DNA of 36,489 bases from Candidatus Bipolaricaulota bacterium (GTDB lineage Bacteria; Bipolaricaulota; Bipolaricaulia; Bipolaricaulales; Bipolaricaulaceae). The translations under genes and the position numbers were made by a program. Each line of letters starts with the position of its first letter. Positions within the stretch are counted from its first letter, which is position 1. Of this stretch, positions 10,245-18,578 are shown in pieces. The stretch is from positions 1 to 36,489 of the forward strand of contig JACIWM010000003.1 of the NCBI GenBank assembly GCA_014360945.1, read 5' to 3'. The notes beneath the pieces are model-generated. The model was not told where the DNA came from. It did no database searches and saw only the letters and a list, made by a program, of their open reading frames with translations.

Positions 10245-11425
10245 CAGTAGCTCCACTCCACCGTGTATTCCACGGAAACCTCGTCTTTCGGGGGCACGTG
10301 GACCGCGAATTTTATCCGCTGGGCGTCAAGGATTTCATAAGGCGCGGTGGCATGCACAATCCGCCAGTAACCGGAAAGCGTCTCGATCACTTCCACCTCC
10401 GCCTCGTTTTCCTTGGCCGAGCGCAGCGTGATCCGCCACGTCTCGCGGTACACGTTTTCCCCAAGCTTTTCCCGAAGTAGTTGAGTCCGATGGCCTTGGA
10501 GGTCGAACGCCACTCCAACAGCAATTTCCGCCGTTTCACCCTTTGTTAGGGATTTTATCTCCCCGGCTCCAACAAAAAGGCCGTCCGAGTAGACCCGCAT
10601 TTCTCCGCCGGGAAGGACCACATCGGTGGTGAAACGCACCCATACTTCCACGTTTGTCCCGGAAAACCGATAGAACTTTTGGGCGGGAAAAGTAGCGCTC
10701 ACCAAGGGCAGGATGGTCAAGCCGGGAGGAAGATCCCATCGGCCGGGAAGGTCGTAACGGTAGTATTCGAAGGCCGCTGCGGGCGAGCCTTCCGGCGCGA
10801 GGGCCAGCGTCCGCACCTCGGTTTTTGGAGTGTAAATTTCCCCGGCAACCAAGGAGATATTTGCAGCTTGCCAAAAGCATCCGGTCTCGTTTTGAATCGC
10901 GGCTTTCCCGAAAACGTGCAATTCCGTGTCTGTCAATTCCGCGTCATATCCGATGCGCCACGAAAAACCTCGCGCCAAATACCGAAAACGCAGGTCTTTT
11001 TCCCCGGTTTCCTGGGCGCAGTAGCGCAGATGGGCCTGGGCCGGGGAGGCCGGGCCTGAAAGCCACGCATATTCCCGCACGATGACCAAGGAACCATTCG
11101 TTTCCAAAACCAAACCGGCGTTGGAGATCGCCCGCAGGATCCCGCGGAACGTGTCCTGTCCAGTGTAGACAGTGACTTCCTTGCCCAAAAGGGCTTCAAG
11201 CTGCCGTCCTCGAAGGGGAAGGAGGGAAAGGACCTCGACTCCCTCCACCACGAGGGTTTCCCAGAGGGTGTCTTGAGGGAAATCCCGTAGCTCCAAAATC
11301 CCTTCGTGAGCAACCGAGAACTTTCGGATCTCCTCGACCAGGGCCAACCCGGAGGAGTATATGACCAGGTTGGTCTGGCCCAGGGCGCCAAGGCTCAAAA
11401 GCACCAAAGCCAGAAAAATACGCAT
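10244..11425 (-). CDS. Secreted DUF4139-like protein
   Basis: Signal peptide MRIFLALVLLSLGALGQ; LRYLARGFSWRIGYDAELTDTELHVFGKAAIQNETGCFWQAANISLVAGEI resembles the DUF4139 core. Confidence 0.7.
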   Translation of the reverse strand: MRIFLALVLLSLGALGQTNLVIYSSGLALVEEIRKFSVAHEGILELRDFPQDTLWETLVVEGVEVLSLLPLRGRQLEALLGKEVTVYTGQDTFRGILRAISNAGLVLETNGSLVIVREYAWLSGPASPAQAHLRYCAQETGEKDLRFRYLARGFSWRIGYDAELTDTELHVFGKAAIQNETGCFWQAANISLVAGEIYTPKTEVRTLALAPEGSPAAAFEYYRYDLPGRWDLPPGLTILPLVSATFPAQKFYRFSGTNVEVWVRFTTDVVLPGGEMRVYSDGLFVGAGEIKSLTKGETAEIAVGVAFDLQGHRTQLLREKLGENVYRETWRITLRSAKENEAEVEVIETLSGYWRIVHATAPYEILDAQRIKFAVHVPPKDEVSVEYTVEWSY

Positions 11426-11429
11426 AAGT

Positions 11430-11645
11430 TCACTCTCCAAGTTCTTCAAGTTCCCGCCTCACCGCGGCGATCTCGTCCTCCAAGTCCTTCTTGTATCGTT
11501 CGAGCTCCTCCAGATATTCGCGGAGGAAGCGGCGGTACTCCTCACGGCTCCACCACGGCCCAAAGCGGGTGGGACCGAACCGAAAGAAGAAAAACGGGGG
11601 AAAACCAAACCCAAACGTCCCGTAGCGCCACCACCGCACGGGCAT
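11430..11645 (-). CDS. Small aromatic-rich / coiled-coil protein (DUF5320-like organisation)
   Basis: MPVRWWRYGTFGFGFPPFFFFRFGPTRFGPWWSREEYRRFLREYLEELERYKKDLEDEIAAVRRELEELGE; sits in the gene run between hflX and the DUF4139-like gene. Confidence 0.6.
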   Translation of the reverse strand: MPVRWWRYGTFGFGFPPFFFFRFGPTRFGPWWSREEYRRFLREYLEELERYKKDLEDEIAAVRRELEELGE

Positions 11646-11656
11646 CACCTCCAAGA

Positions 11657-12847
11657 TCAATGATACCCGCTTACCGTGGCGGCCGATGTCTTTTGCCGAA
11701 GGTTTTGGGCCAAAAGCTTACGGAATTCGTCCAGGTTCTCCCCGGTTTTGGCAGAGATGAGCATCCCCGGCTGGGCCTCGGCCAAAAGCTGTTCGGCCCG
11801 GGACCAGGCAACGCTCGTTTCAAGAAGGTCGAGCTTATTGAGGGCATAGACAACAGGAGGACGGGGATCCTCCGGCCGAAAGATCTCGGAGAACAGGACC
11901 TCGCGCACGACCCGCAAGTGCTCAAAAGCCGCGGGCGAGGCGGCATCGACGACGATCACGATGAGGGCTGCCTCCCGCACCTCTTCCAGAGTGGCGTGGA
12001 AGGCGGGGATGAGTTGAGGTGGAAGATCACGGATGAAACCCACAGTGTCGGTGACGAGGGCGATTTGTCCGGTGGGCAGGAAGGCGCGGCGGACTTTGGT
12101 ATCCAGGGTGGCGAAAAGTTGGTTTGCCACCAAAGCATCCCCGCGGGTGAGAGCGTTGAAAAGTGTGGATTTGCCGGAGTTGGTGTAGCCCACGAGGACG
12201 ATCTCCGGAGGGCCCAAGCGGCGACGTCGAGCCCGGCGCACCTCCCGAGCACGCTTTGCTTCCCGAAGCTCCCGCTCCAGGGCTTGGATGCGGCGGCGGA
12301 TGGCCCGTCGCCCCTGTTCCAGACGAGTTTCGCCCGGCCCCATCGTTCCTACAATCCCGCCCGGGTCGGAGAGGGCATGGCCCCACCCCCGCAGCCGCGG
12401 AAGAAGATACTGAAGCTGGGCCAGCTCCACCGCCAACGCTGCCTCCTTCGTCCCCGCATGCAGAGCAAATATGTCCAGAATGAGCTGGGAACGATCGATG
12501 ATTTTAAGGCCCGTGAACTCCTCGAGGTTTCGGGCCTGAGCAGGGGTGAGTTCCACCCCAAAAATGAGGGTATCTGCGTTTTTCTCTCGGGCCTTAGCCA
12601 GGGTCTCGAGGACCTTGCCTTTGCCGATGTAGGTCGCAGGATCAGGTTTTTCCCGACGCTGGACGAGTACGTCCAAGACCACCGCTCCCGCGGTGTTGGC
12701 CAAAGCTGCGAGTTCGGAGAGCCTTTCCTGCGGATCCACGCCGGGCGGAACGACCTCCACAAGGATGGCCTTCTCCCCGCCTTGGAGGCGTACGCGCTGG
12801 CCTAGGTAGTCCTCGATGACGAGCCGGCTCAGTCCCCTTCTTCCCAT
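11657..12847 (-). CDS. hflX: GTPase HflX
   Basis: VGYTNSGKSTLFNALT, DTVGFIRDLPPQLIPAFHATLEE, YIGKGKVLET. Confidence 0.95.
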   Translation of the reverse strand: MGRRGLSRLVIEDYLGQRVRLQGGEKAILVEVVPPGVDPQERLSELAALANTAGAVVLDVLVQRREKPDPATYIGKGKVLETLAKAREKNADTLIFGVELTPAQARNLEEFTGLKIIDRSQLILDIFALHAGTKEAALAVELAQLQYLLPRLRGWGHALSDPGGIVGTMGPGETRLEQGRRAIRRRIQALERELREAKRAREVRRARRRRLGPPEIVLVGYTNSGKSTLFNALTRGDALVANQLFATLDTKVRRAFLPTGQIALVTDTVGFIRDLPPQLIPAFHATLEEVREAALIVIVVDAASPAAFEHLRVVREVLFSEIFRPEDPRPPVVYALNKLDLLETSVAWSRAEQLLAEAQPGMLISAKTGENLDEFRKLLAQNLRQKTSAATVSGYH

Positions 12848-14073
12848 ACCTTAGCCCCAAGCCTTCTCAATTTTTCCCCGAAGCTTTCGTAGCCGCGGCG
12901 CAGGTGGTGCTCACCACGCACGTAGCTTTCGCCGGGAGCGGCGAGGGCGGCCAAAACCAAAGCCGCACCCGCACGGATATCAGTGGCCTCCACTGCGGCC
13001 GGCCGCAACTGCTCCACCCCTTCCACCACCTGGACGTTTCCGCTCACCTGTATCTTAGCGCCCATCTGAAGGAGAGGCTCAACGTGGCCAAAGCGCGCGG
13101 CATAGACGGTCTCGGTCACGGTGGAGCGGCCCTCGGCCAGGGTAAGGAAGGCCACCATGGGCGGCTGAAGATCGGTGGGAAAGCCGGGATACGGCCAGGT
13201 CCGAAAATCCACGGGTTTCGGACGTGTGGGACCGCGCACCTCCACCCAGTTTTCTCCGAACTCCACCTCACAGCCGGCCAGGGAAAGGCGGTCCAAAAGG
13301 GCAGCCAGATGGCGGGGCTTCGCGCCAATAGTCCGCACCCGACCATGCGTGATGGCCCCGGCAAGGAGATAAGTTCCGGCCTCGATGCGGTCGGGAATCA
13401 GGGTATGTTCCGCCCCGCCCAGGGTCTCCCGTCCGCGGATCCTTACTCGATCGCCGTCCCAAGCCACCTCCGCCCCCATTTTGCGAAGAAGCTCGGCGAG
13501 GTCCACTACTTCCGGCTCCCGGGCCGGGTTGATCACCACCGTCTCTCCTTCAGCCAACGCTCCGGCCAAAAGGAGTTGTTCCGTGGCCCCGACGGAGGGG
13601 AAATCCAGGTAGACCATGTGGCCTCTAAGCCTCGCGGCTTCGGCCACAACCGCCCCATCCTTCACGATTATGGATGCGCCAAGCTTGGCTAGACCATAAA
13701 GATGGAAGTCCACGGGGCGTGGACCGAGGGCGCAACCGCCGGGCATGGCCACTTTCGCTTTTCCTGCCCGGGCCAAGAGGGGGCCAAGGCAAAGAAAGGA
13801 GGCCCGCATCCTTTGCACAAGCTCCGCAGGGGCCTCCCAGCACAGCTCCTCCCCGCCGCGGATCTCCAACGTTTCCGCCCGCCAAACGACCTCTTTGCCC
13901 AGGTTCCGAATGAGATCTAGCGCGGTCTCCACGTCTGCCAGCCGCGGAACATTGTGGATGATCACGGGTTCCGTAGTGAGAAGGCTTGCGAAGATCGCGG
14001 GGAGAGCAGCGTTTTTAGCCCCGGAGATCGGAACTTCCCCGCAAAGCCTTTCTCCGCCGCGGACCTTGATCAC
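12829..14073 (-). CDS. murA: UDP-N-acetylglucosamine 1-carboxyvinyltransferase
   Basis: ISGAKNAALPAIFASLLT, MPGGCALGPRPVDFHLYGL (active-site Cys retained), YPGFPTDLQPPM. Confidence 0.96.
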   Translation of the reverse strand: MIKVRGGERLCGEVPISGAKNAALPAIFASLLTTEPVIIHNVPRLADVETALDLIRNLGKEVVWRAETLEIRGGEELCWEAPAELVQRMRASFLCLGPLLARAGKAKVAMPGGCALGPRPVDFHLYGLAKLGASIIVKDGAVVAEAARLRGHMVYLDFPSVGATEQLLLAGALAEGETVVINPAREPEVVDLAELLRKMGAEVAWDGDRVRIRGRETLGGAEHTLIPDRIEAGTYLLAGAITHGRVRTIGAKPRHLAALLDRLSLAGCEVEFGENWVEVRGPTRPKPVDFRTWPYPGFPTDLQPPMVAFLTLAEGRSTVTETVYAARFGHVEPLLQMGAKIQVSGNVQVVEGVEQLRPAAVEATDIRAGAALVLAALAAPGESYVRGEHHLRRGYESFGEKLRRLGAKVWEEGD

Positions 14074-14891
14074 GGAAGGAGAGGCCGGGGATCCACAGGC
14101 GTGCCGAGCTGGCGGACCTCAAAGTGCAGGTGAGGCCCGGTGGAAAGCCCGGTGTTTCCGGAAAGAGCAATGGTGTCCCCGGCAGAAACCATCTGGCCTG
14201 GGCTTACAAGGAGCTTGGAGAGGTGTCCGTAATAAGTCTCGTAGCCATTCTCGTGGTCGATGACCACGAGGAGACCAAACCCGCTTTCCCAGCCAGCGAA
14301 GGTCACGCGACCCGCGGCGGCCGCTCGCACCGGCGTGCCCTCCGGCACGGCAATATCGATCCCGGTGTGGAAAGAGGGAATGCCGTAGATCGGATGGATG
14401 CGCGGGCCAAAGGAAGAAGAGATCTGACCTCGCACCGGCCAAACAAATCCCTGGATTGCAGCGGATGCGGTTAGCGGCACGGTTTTCGGCTCCGGAATGA
14501 ATAGGCGCATTCCCGGCTGAGGTTCCCCGGAAAGCCCGTTGGTCTTGCGTACGAGATCCTCGGAAACTCCGTAGGCGGCGGCTATTTGGGCCAAGGTCTC
14601 CCCGGTCTTCACCGTGTGCAGGACCCCATCTTTGGGAATGAGGAGCTTTTGTCCGGGGTAAATGGTGGTGGAGGAAAGACCATTGGAAGCGACGATCCAA
14701 GAGACAGGGACATCATAACGGGCAGCGATGGCAGAAAGGGTGTCACCGGAACGGACCTCGTACAGAAGGGCCATGCTTTGCCAAGCGCTTAAAGTTTGGG
14801 ATGGACCGCCGATCTCCGGGGAAAGGGTCAAGGAAAAAAGAACAAGGGGCACGCACAGGGCCAACACTGCGAAAACCCACAGGTTACTCAC
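14070..14891 (-). CDS. LysM-domain M23 family metallopeptidase
   Basis: Two LysM repeats (YEVRSGDTLSAIAARYDV, HTVKTGETLAQIAAAYGV), then FHTGIDIAVPEGTPVRAAAAG and GPHLHFEVR. Confidence 0.95.
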   Translation of the reverse strand: MSNLWVFAVLALCVPLVLFSLTLSPEIGGPSQTLSAWQSMALLYEVRSGDTLSAIAARYDVPVSWIVASNGLSSTTIYPGQKLLIPKDGVLHTVKTGETLAQIAAAYGVSEDLVRKTNGLSGEPQPGMRLFIPEPKTVPLTASAAIQGFVWPVRGQISSSFGPRIHPIYGIPSFHTGIDIAVPEGTPVRAAAAGRVTFAGWESGFGLLVVIDHENGYETYYGHLSKLLVSPGQMVSAGDTIALSGNTGLSTGPHLHFEVRQLGTPVDPRPLLP

Positions 14892-16131
14892 TGTTCATCA
14901 GCTCCAGGAATTGTTTGTTGGTTTTGGTGCGCTCCATGCGCTGTTTTATGAACTCCAGGGCCACCCCTGGATCCGGCATTTCCGAGATGAGCTTACGCAG
15001 GATCCATACTCGTCGAAGGACATCTGGCTCAAGGAGGAGTTCCTCTTTTCTTGTCCCGGACTGGATGAGATCGATGGCCGGAAAGATCCGGCGGTTGGCG
15101 AGATCTCGGTTGAGCACAAGCTCCATATTTCCCGTGCCCTTGAATTCTTCAAACACCACCTGGTCCAAACGGGAGCCGGTGTCGATGAGAGCGGTGGCGA
15201 TGATGGTGAGGGAGCCGCCTTCCTCGATGTTCCGAGCCGCGCCAAAGAATTCCTTGGGCTTGTACAGCGCCGTGGGGTCAATCCCGCCGGAAAGGAGTTT
15301 CCCCGAAGGGGTGACGGAGAGGTTGTAAGCCCGCGCAAGACGCGTAAGGGAGTCCATGAGGATCACCACGTCGTACCCGACCTCTACGAGACGTTTGGCC
15401 TCGGCGGTCACGAGCTCCGCAAGCTTCGTATGGTGATGGGGTTCCATGTCGAAGGTGGCCGCGACTACCTCCGCCCGCTTCACCGAGCGCCGGAAATCCG
15501 TGACCTCCTCCGGCCGCTCATCTACAAGGAGGATAAGAAGTTTTATGTCCGGGTAGTTGGCCTCTAGTCCCTGGGCGATGTGTTTAAGAAGCGTGGTCTT
15601 TCCCGCCTTAGGAGGGGATACGATGAGCCCGCGCTGGCCCTTCCCTATGGGCGCAAAAAGGTCGATCATGCGGGTGGAAAGCTCCTCCGGATCGTGCTCG
15701 AGGACGTACTGTTGATTGGGATGAAGCGGGGTGAGCTGGGAGAAATCTTTGCGCCTTTTCACTACCTCTGGATCAAGGCCGTCCACCTCCTCCACGCGAA
15801 GGAGGGCGAAGTACCGCTCTCCTTCCCGGGGCGGCCGCACCGGCCCCTTCACGATATCCCCGTCCTTCAGGGCGAACTTGCGAATCTGGGAGGGAGAGAC
15901 GTAGACATCGTAGCGGCTGGGAAGGCAGGATTTGTCCCGGAGGAATCCGTAGCCGTCGGGCATGATCTCCAGTATTCCGGTGACGGTGAGCTCCTGGCGG
16001 TCAGCCAAGGCCCGAAGGACCGCCATCTCCAACTCCGCTGGGGAGAACTCCGCGGAGCCGTCTATGCCCAGCTTCTCCGCCAGCTCCAGGATCTTCTCAT
16101 GCCCGAGGGCTCGGACTTCACTGATTTCCAT
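14884..16131 (-). CDS. rho: Transcription termination factor Rho
   Basis: GILEIMPDGYGFLR, GKGQRGLIVSPPKAGKTTLLKHIA, LLVDERPEEVTDFRRSVKRAEVVAATFD, DSLTRLARAYN. Confidence 0.98.
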   Translation of the reverse strand: MEISEVRALGHEKILELAEKLGIDGSAEFSPAELEMAVLRALADRQELTVTGILEIMPDGYGFLRDKSCLPSRYDVYVSPSQIRKFALKDGDIVKGPVRPPREGERYFALLRVEEVDGLDPEVVKRRKDFSQLTPLHPNQQYVLEHDPEELSTRMIDLFAPIGKGQRGLIVSPPKAGKTTLLKHIAQGLEANYPDIKLLILLVDERPEEVTDFRRSVKRAEVVAATFDMEPHHHTKLAELVTAEAKRLVEVGYDVVILMDSLTRLARAYNLSVTPSGKLLSGGIDPTALYKPKEFFGAARNIEEGGSLTIIATALIDTGSRLDQVVFEEFKGTGNMELVLNRDLANRRIFPAIDLIQSGTRKEELLLEPDVLRRVWILRKLISEMPDPGVALEFIKQRMERTKTNKQFLELMNSE

Positions 16132-16151
16132 GGCTCACCACCTCGCTAAGT

Positions 16152-16787
16152 TCAGAATCGCCGGAATATTGAACGCACAATATTGGCGTACATCTTCAGC
16201 CGCTCAATAAAGCCCTGCCAAAACCCACGCTTTTCTTCCTTGCGCACATGGCTCACGCCCTCCCAAACCACTGTTTTTTGCCGCCAGCCTTCACGAAAGG
16301 CGAGTTTGGTCAAGGCCATCTCGATTCCGAAATCTTCCGCTTGTGTCAAGGCCTCGGCCCTCTCCCAGAGTTTTTTGGGCATGATCCGTTGTCCGGAGAG
16401 GAAAGGAACGATCATCTGGGAGAGATCCGTGGCCGCGCGCCCTTTGCGGAACACGGCGATCACCACCTCCGCCTCGCCCTCCTTATAAGCGCGGACCAAA
16501 TCCTCCACGTGCTGGGCGGTGAGCCCCGTAAGATCAGCGTCTAAAAAAAGAAGTGTATCTCCGGAGGCAGCCCGGACGCCTGCGGCCATGGCTGCTCCCT
16601 TTCCCCGATTCTCCGCAAGGCGCACAACTTTCACCCCATATCGGCGGGCCACTTCAGCGGTGCCATCGGTGGACCCATCGTCCACCACGATGACCTCTGC
16701 CACCGAGGGTGCGGCCAAAAGCGGTGTCAAAACAGCGCCGATTCGTGCGGCCTCATTGTATGCGGGAACAATGGCGGAGATTTTCAT
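16152..16787 (-). CDS. Glycosyltransferase family 2 (DPM/GpgS-like)
   Basis: MKISAIVPAYNEAARIGAVL, DDGSTDGT, NRGKGAAMAAGVRAASGDTLLFLDADL. Confidence 0.88.
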   Translation of the reverse strand: MKISAIVPAYNEAARIGAVLTPLLAAPSVAEVIVVDDGSTDGTAEVARRYGVKVVRLAENRGKGAAMAAGVRAASGDTLLFLDADLTGLTAQHVEDLVRAYKEGEAEVVIAVFRKGRAATDLSQMIVPFLSGQRIMPKKLWERAEALTQAEDFGIEMALTKLAFREGWRQKTVVWEGVSHVRKEEKRGFWQGFIERLKMYANIVRSIFRRF

Positions 16788-16837
16788 GCGCGCAAGGGAT
16801 TAACAACAATGCAATATAACGCTGGGCGCGGGAAACG

Positions 16838-18565
16838 TCAAGCCCTGGCACGTTCCAGGAGTTCCCGCACCTTTTCCACAACAGCCTTGGGCTCGGCAGA
16901 GACGGCAAACTTGGCGCCGTCCGCGCGGCGTTCCAGCTCCACCTGATTCTGTTTAGCGGCCCGCGGCCCCACCACCAAAAGCACGGGAATCCCCCAAAGC
17001 TTCGCGTCGTGGAACTTCTCCCCGGCGCTTTGGTCCCGGTCATCAAGGAGCACCTCAAACCCAGCTTCGTCCAGGGCGCGCGCCAAATCCTCGCCAAGAC
17101 GAAGAAGCTCATCGTGGTCGGGGTTCAATACGCTCACCACCACCTGGAACGGCGCAAGATGGGCGGGCCAGATGATCCCTTCTTCATCGTGGTGGGCCTC
17201 GATCACCGCGGCCAGAAGTCTTCCCACCCCAATCCCGTAGCAGCCCATGATGAGGGGCCGGGGCTTCCCTTCCCGATCGAGGAAGGTGGCGCCCATGGCC
17301 TCGGAATATTTTGTGCCGAGCTTAAAAATGTGGCCAAGCTCGATGGCCCGTTGAATCCGGAGGCGGCCCCCACAGCGGGGGCAACGGTCGCCTTCCCGGG
17401 CCATGGCCACATCGGCCACGATGTCCGCTTGAAAGTCCCGCGGGAAATTGACGTTTCGAAGATGAAAACCTTCGCGATTCGCCCCGGCCACAAGGTTGCG
17501 GGCCTTGGGAATGGAATCGTCCACCACCACTTTTACCCCGTTCCGGCGAATCCCAATGGGCGAGGCATAGCCGGGAACGGCCCCGCACGCGGCGATCTCC
17601 TCCTCTGTAGCCGGCCAGATCTCCCCAGTGCCCAAGGCCCGGGCAAGCTTGGCCTCATTCACCTCTAGATCCCCACGAATCACCACGAACACCAACTCCT
17701 TCGGGGTCCGGTAGAACACGGCCTTGGCCGTCTTCCGCGTGGGAACGCCCAAGAAGTTGGCAACCGCTTCGATGGTGTAACAGCCGGGCGTGGCCACCTC
17801 CTCCACGGGAAGGAGGGGCTCGGGCGGATCCTCATCCTTTAGGCTTACCGCGCCTTCCAAATTTGCAGCGTAATCGCCGTTCTCGCACTGGATGAAGGAA
17901 TCCTCGCCATAGGGGTTGGGAAGCATGAACTCATGGGACTCCGAGCCGCCCATGAGGCCGGGATCAGCCTCCACCACCACGACCGGAAGCCCGCAGCGGT
18001 GGAAAATGTTAAGGTAGGCCTGATAGATCTCGCGATAGAACCGGTCCAAATCTTCCTTGGACTCGTGGAAGCTGTAGCCATCCTTCATGGTGAACTCGCG
18101 GGCTCGAATCAATCCGCCTCGCGGACGGGGTTCGTCGCGGAATTTCGTCTGGATCTGGTAGAACACGAGGGGAAGCTGACGCCAAGACCGGATCTCCCGT
18201 CGGGCAATATCGGTGATGACTTCCTCATGGGTGGGGCCGAGGACCATCTCTCTGCCGGCTCGATCGCGGAAGCGCCCGAGAATCGGCCCGAAATCCTGAA
18301 GCCTTCCGGTCTCCGCCCAGAGCTCCGCGGGATGGATCATGGGCATGGTGATCTCCATCCCACCGATGGCGTCCATCTCCTCGCGGATAATCCCCTCAAT
18401 CCTGTGCAGGACTCGCCGGGCCAGGGGAAGATATGTGTATATTCCCGCCGCCAGTTTACGGATCATCCCCGCCCGGAGCATCAATTTGTGGCTGGGAAGC
18501 TCCGCCTCCGCCGGATCTTCCTTCCACGTGGGCAAAAAGTAGCGGCTTGCACGCACCAGGGCCAT
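16838..18565 (-). CDS. proS: Prolyl-tRNA synthetase (bacterial type with YbaK-like INS editing domain)
   Basis: Start revised to MALVRASRYFLPTWKEDPAEAELPSHKLMLRAGMIRKLAAGIYTYLPL; GPTHEEVI, KFRDEPRPRGGLIRAREFTMKD. Confidence 0.96.
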   Translation of the reverse strand: MALVRASRYFLPTWKEDPAEAELPSHKLMLRAGMIRKLAAGIYTYLPLARRVLHRIEGIIREEMDAIGGMEITMPMIHPAELWAETGRLQDFGPILGRFRDRAGREMVLGPTHEEVITDIARREIRSWRQLPLVFYQIQTKFRDEPRPRGGLIRAREFTMKDGYSFHESKEDLDRFYREIYQAYLNIFHRCGLPVVVVEADPGLMGGSESHEFMLPNPYGEDSFIQCENGDYAANLEGAVSLKDEDPPEPLLPVEEVATPGCYTIEAVANFLGVPTRKTAKAVFYRTPKELVFVVIRGDLEVNEAKLARALGTGEIWPATEEEIAACGAVPGYASPIGIRRNGVKVVVDDSIPKARNLVAGANREGFHLRNVNFPRDFQADIVADVAMAREGDRCPRCGGRLRIQRAIELGHIFKLGTKYSEAMGATFLDREGKPRPLIMGCYGIGVGRLLAAVIEAHHDEEGIIWPAHLAPFQVVVSVLNPDHDELLRLGEDLARALDEAGFEVLLDDRDQSAGEKFHDAKLWGIPVLLVVGPRAAKQNQVELERRADGAKFAVSAEPKAVVEKVRELLERARA

Positions 18566-18578
18566 CTTGGCCTGGAGA

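Noticed and set aside
11306-12805. 499-aa plus-strand ORF
   Set aside because: Antisense to hflX and the DUF4139-like gene, whose translations have clear motifs; composition is that of a GC-rich shadow ORF.
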